Of a DNA stretch of 64,000 bases, positions 59,066 to 64,000 are shown one piece after another (position 1 is the stretch's first letter; the number at the start of each line of letters is the position of its first letter). A program made the position numbers and the translations under genes. This DNA comes from Elysia chlorotica (lineage: Eukaryota; Mollusca; Gastropoda; Plakobranchidae): the NCBI GenBank assembly GCA_003991915.1, contig RQTK01000212.1, forward strand, positions 120,320-184,319, read 5' to 3'. Under the pieces are notes generated by a model, which ran no database searches, was not told the origin of the DNA, and worked only from the letters and a program-made list of their open reading frames with translations.

Positions 59066-60520
59066 GAACCAAGGAAAATCTTTAAAATCATGCTCAAGTT
59101 TATAACCCCTCTTGTCTTTAAAATATCCCTATGGATTAGTTCATATAATGGTCAATGAATTAATTTTATAACCATTACAGAAAAACTAATCCCTACCCTG
59201 CGTGTAGGATATTTTCAAAGGGAGGTAACCACGGGAGATCTTTGATGTGTTCTTAATCGAATAATCTCCCTTCAAATTTCTGCCCATTTTAACTGAAACT
59301 TAATGTGTGCGCCACATGCTAGAACGCTAAATTGTCTCCTTTTAACCATCAGCTTAAATGAGGACTTATTTTGCCACTAACTGTAACAAAACTAAGCATT
59401 GCATTTTCACGAAGTGCGATAAGCTTATCTGAGGTTTCAAATATTAAAAATGTCCACCAATCAGAAAACCAGAATACATAATTATTTTTCAAGGTCCAGG
59501 TCACAGTGTGAATCTTTTTTACTTACTTTGTACAACTGCATTAGATCAACTGCAAATTATCTACCGTTTCATCCCTTAAAAATGTATTGTTGCAAAGTAA
59601 AAAAGAATCCATATTATCTAAGGCAATAAATACTACAAATTACACACCACAAAGAGTAATGATTAATATTCATAAAATTGCCGATAAGTCTTTTTTTTTT
59701 TTTTTTTTTTTTTTTTTTCAAAAAAATATTGTTCCAACTTGCTAAGTGAATATTATAAATTCCAATAACTGTAACGAAATGGAATAGTTTTTGTAAAGTG
59801 CTGTGTCTGAACATTCACATACTAAAATTGTTCGCTTATAAAAATTTGAAAATACTTGCTTTTTAACACCCAAAGGTCAACGAGTGCATTAAATAACCTT
59901 TTTTTTTTCTAATTTACACACTAAGCGCTTCCAAACCCCGTGCACGCATTCTAGAGAAAATTGGCGAGGTGGTGATACAATTATTAGAAATCTTTGAAAG
60001 TGGAATAGCTTCATTCTTCGCTTTAGTGAAAACGTGGAACTACAATCATGCTTAAAATTGTATTATTTTCCCTTTTCTGCAAAGGAATATTTTATAACAA
60101 TTAGGGCTACCAAATTCCTAGTCCGCCTGAACTATTTCTACGGTACATGTATCCACAGCGTACTGCTCTCTGTGTGGTCCCTCAATGTGATATACGTCTC
60201 TTAAGTTCCCTGGAGGATCCGAAAGGCATAATGTAGTGGGCTGGTTTCAAGAGCCAAACGGTGTCCGGGTTTAATATTACCGGTGCCTGCATAAAAATGT
60301 ATTTCCATTTCGTGGGAAGAACACCAAGTTATAAAAATGTTCCATTGTCTAGATTTTTAAATAATTGTTTTTAATTGAATGGTTTAATGGAAAAACTATC
60401 ATCGTTCATATATTTTTAATCGATCATAAATTAACGCCATAAAATTTAAGAGGTGCATACTAATTTTCAACCGAGAGTTTAGAAGGGGAAACCATGCAAG
60501 TGTGCAGGGAGTTAATTTAA
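59066..60520. other. AT-rich stretch, no gene seen
   Basis: Includes a poly-T run (59692-59718). No exon, RNA gene or recognisable element. Confidence 0.5.
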
Positions 60521-60530
60521 ATCCCTCACA

Positions 60531-60547
60531 CTTATTATTATTATTAC

Positions 60548-60608
<61 letters not shown>
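60531..60608. repeat. (TTA)n microsatellite
   Basis: About 25 tta/att units. The Asn-rich and Ile-rich minus-strand frames across it are artefacts. Confidence 0.95.
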
Positions 60609-61109
60609 GCTGTTATTTTTTTTATTACTATGAGTACTATGTTTGTTTGTTTTTTTTGCTTGTTTCTTTTTTTTGTTTTTATTATTTGGTGTAAGACCAA
60701 CGAAGAAAATGAACACTGAAATCCTTCTCTACTATATTATAACTGCCTAACCTAATTTTGTTACAAGTCTCCAACTAAGCCCATGCCTTATTGATCCTAC
60801 CCAATCGGCAAAAAACACTTCCTTCACGACACTTGTAGTGCAATCAGCTCGACTTAATATTTCCCATTACAAGACTCAGGATTTAACCATAACACTTTCA
60901 CTATAGGGAACCTGATTGAATCCGGTGCGCAAAGCTACGGGCTGTAATAATTACTGCCGTCTGATTTCGACTCCCACTTGACATAAATCACTGTATCACA
61001 GTTCAATACAGTGCAGGTCGCAATGAGTGGAAGTCTCGAAGTCACTATTATAGACTAGAACTGCAAAGTTATTTCCTACACGCTCACTGAAAAGTCTTTT
61101 CGGGAGAGA

Positions 61110-61160
61110 GAACGAGATACAGGCAAACAGAGAGATAGACAGAGAGACAGAAAATAAAAC

Positions 61161-61211
<51 letters not shown>

Positions 61212-61365
61212 CAGACAGACATATACAGGGAGGCAGAGACCTAGACGGTGAGGGGCAGATAGACAGTTAGAGACAGTGAGACAGAGAGAGGATAGGATGG
61301 AGGGAAAGAGAAGAGGGATGAAGGGATATCAGGGGAAAAGAGGTGAGAGGACGATTAAGAGGGAG

Positions 61366-61412
<47 letters not shown>
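61110..61412. repeat. GA-rich region with two (GA)n runs
   Basis: Pure GA at about 61165-61210 and 61371-61410, separated by CAGA-rich sequence. Confidence 0.9.
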
Positions 61413-61417
<5 letters not shown>

Positions 61418-62168
61418 GGGGAGTGTTTTTCGCGTAAAAAAGTAATGCAACAATGCTCAAGTTAAAGACAAAAAGAATAAAAAGGGGAAATGTTATAGGT
61501 CGTGCTAAAACACACGGCATCCTAAAATAAGACAAATAATAACCTTAAGATAATTTTTAGCATTTAGAACTTTTGGACCCTGTTTTGTTTTACCCAGCCT
61601 TCTAACTCTCTGAACTGTTCTATCATAAACTTAGTAAAGACCAGATCGGGGGAATTCAATAAACGCAATCAATTGGTTAAGGATTTTCCCTCTTAGAACG
61701 ATTCTTATGGCTTAGACAACGGGGAAAACTAAATACATCTATATTCTAAAACCTTTACACTTTAAGTGCAAGACTGGGTCGATCTTACTGTCGCAATGCG
61801 CACGATTTATATTGTGAGTAAAATAAATATTAAAAAATGAAACAAAAACAGCAAACAAAACAAAAAACATTTATTTAAGTGGCTTTCAAATGTGAAATAA
61901 ACTTAAGGAATGTCCCTAGCCATTACAATCATATTGCAGCAAAATTTGTTTCTTTTAAATGTTTTGTCAAGCCTCCCTACTTAACCCCTTTTTCGTCACA
62001 GTTATCACATATGTTACAAGGAGCTAAAACGACTTTTAATTGGTTGTTTACCTCCATCCTGCATGATCAGATATTGCATTGGAGTTGTAGAGCCTGGTTT
62101 GTTAAACATTTCAGCGGTTGGGAGGTGAGCCATTCGACTTCCGGTCCGTACAAGTCTAGTTTCATGGT

Positions 62169-62256
62169 GTAAGTACAACGTTGTCGTAAGATTACGACTC
62201 GTCCTTAGTTATGCTGATTTAAATGCGAGTTGTAATCTTCCGTGATATTGTACTTG
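62169..62256. mobile_element. Foldback (MITE-like) element
   Basis: Left arm GTAAGTACAACGTTGTCGTA, then AGATTACGACTCG. The right arm read on the minus strand is CAAGTACAATATCACGGAAG, then ATTACAACTCG. Same termini as the element at 24359-24454. Confidence 0.6.
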
Positions 62257-62269
62257 TGACCCTTAGCCA

Positions 62270-64000
62270 ATGGCCGCCGATCTAGATCCAGCCCGCGTTC
62301 AATACATGTTTGTTGGTTCCTTGCGCAGGTTAACGCGAATCGTCCAAATTTGCTTTCACTGATGAATTATCCGCTGAATTTCTCTGGTGTGGCAGGAATT
62401 CAATAAGATCGATCAGTAGCTAATGAGGGTTCTATGTTTGTATCATAGCAGAAACCAAGGGCCGTGGACTTGTACACCACAGTTATTCCGCATCTTGTAA
62501 CGTTTCCAGTAAATTTAATCACTGTGCCAGTGCTGCCAACCCAATAACATATCCAAGTTTACACAATAAGGCGAAACATAGGAGAAATTTGCGTAAAAAT
62601 TGCGCTTTTTTTTTTCAAATAAAGTTGGCAGCCCTGCTATGTGGTGGGGTTTTCGTGATGAGCAATCATGGACCGTAACAATAATTATAAACAAACTTAT
62701 GAAATCCTGACATTATTAAATCTTGTACATGGGACAAACGCAATTTCTTCACCATCCTTGGTATACGTTGGGTATTAAATCCACTTTACTCTGAAATGAG
62801 AATCAAACTGGGAAACACTATTACATTCAATGTTGTGCTTTCTAAAATAGAAATATTTTTTTCTTGTTTACGTCAATAGTGAATGCCAATGTATTACCGT
62901 CGATTTCTTTTGTGCAATTCCACACACAAACGTCTTAAAGTAAGATATTATCTGTATTTAAATATATATCTCTGACGACTTTATAGACTCGGAATGATAT
63001 CAGTAAATAATTATTATTATACCGACTTTTCTTGTTTAGAAATGTGAGGAAAACTTATGGGCAATTAAATTTCTGAAAAACAGCACTGACAACAATTCTG
63101 ATTTGATTCGCTTGTAGCAATAGTATTTCTTGAGGAACACAGTATGAGAACAACATTCTCAGAATTTCCTGAGAATGTAAAGACAGGACATATCAACAGT
63201 GCACTGGAATTTACTTCAATACAGACTTGACCCCACAATGTCCATGTTAATAATACATAATATTTCATTGTACAAAGCCACCAAGCAACACCCTTGTATA
63301 GATAGATAGGATTCTTTCTTACAAAAGTCAGTACAATCCATATTTGAATGCAAATAGGGCTCAAGATTGTATTAAAATGCTAGAGATATTTCGTGATCGC
63401 AGATTTAAAGTTTCTACATAAGTATAGACAAAAAGGACAGAGAGATGATACGATTCATACGTGTATGCAAATAGGATCACGTACTGCATATAATGCTATT
63501 TATTTCCTTATAGAGAGCCGAGTTGTTATCATCTAGCGGGAAATGAAATTATGCCCCTTAGGAGATAATGTTCAACCCCATGTAGATATAGGACATGTTT
63601 GTACAGCCGTCAACGCATTGATATGTACATAAGTACAAATGGGATATCCGGATTGCATATAATGTTAGTATAACTATTATAGTTATCACCCAGTGGAAAA
63701 GTGCGCCTAACATGTGCCTCACATGTTTAATGTAATATATTCAACACGCACAAATAGATAGAAGTCGGTATTACACGAGCCGGTAACTCTTAACGGATAC
63801 AGATAAAATCCGATTAAGTCGCCGCAACAGCACAGAAGGTATGTCTAGGTTGTCAGAACAGCGATAAGGGATTTCCCGATCGCGTAACTGAGACCTTTAA
63901 TCCACTTGACTGGTGCCGCTCTAGATCTTCACTCTTCGGGGAAGTGCTTCGATCTCGCACTGACAAACTGACCCCCCCCCCCCCTCCCACCCCCCACCAC
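62270..64000. other. AT-rich right end, no gene seen
   Basis: No coding exon is supported. The 99-codon minus-strand frame at 63065-63364 has no family resemblance. A poly-C run at 63972-63984 precedes the window end. Confidence 0.5.

Overview
This is a eukaryotic, animal-type window: intron-rich, AT-rich between genes, packed with (GA)n/(CT)n and other microsatellites, minisatellites, tRNA-derived short interspersed elements (SINEs), foldback elements and a decayed non-LTR retrotransposon. The mix (RTE-like LINE, SINEs ending near GGACGTTAAA, TCTAGATC-rich repeats) suggests a lophotrochozoan, most likely a mollusc; that is inference, and no gene here fixes the taxon. Nothing prokaryotic or viral, and no CRISPR array, was seen. 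Two assembly gaps (Ns at 30973-31287 and 49163-49297) lie in or beside (GA)n/(CT)n tracts.

Left part (1-15.5 kb): one minus-strand gene dominates. A giant exon is open without a stop from about 11484 down to 2031 and encodes more than 3,000 residues of mostly low-complexity, probably disordered protein. It runs into a coding 36-bp minisatellite (12-residue repeat, NERYTGSVGQGV-like). Three indels there (+1, -2, +1) cancel, and the original frame resumes and ends at a stop at 1029-1031, followed by AATAAA. A small exon at 15471-15299 has a GCCACC-ATG start, a hydrophobic segment and a GTGAGT donor. Its phase fits a TTTCAG acceptor at the head of the giant exon, so I propose a two-exon gene with a 3.8-kb intron. 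That intron holds a 1.2-kb tandem duplication and a duplicate of the small exon's 3' half, including its donor.

Middle (15.5-20.4 kb): a spacer between divergent genes with SINE remnants, an inactivated LINE (16.5-17.85 kb, minus) and tandem repeats.

Right part (20.4-57 kb): scattered GC-richer plus-strand exons in long AT-rich introns: 20460-20997 (coding from 20637), 25276-25366, 40936-41424 and 56430-56628. The first three are phase-compatible in order. The fourth needs an unseen intermediate exon or belongs to another gene. I do not recognise the protein(s). Upstream of the second exon is an array of copies of its acceptor plus 5' part, each fused to half of a foldback element. The donor of the 56-kb exon is likewise copied 211 bp downstream. 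Repeated local duplication of splice sites is the most distinctive property of this window.

From 57 to 64 kb I see only AT-rich DNA, microsatellites and one more foldback element.
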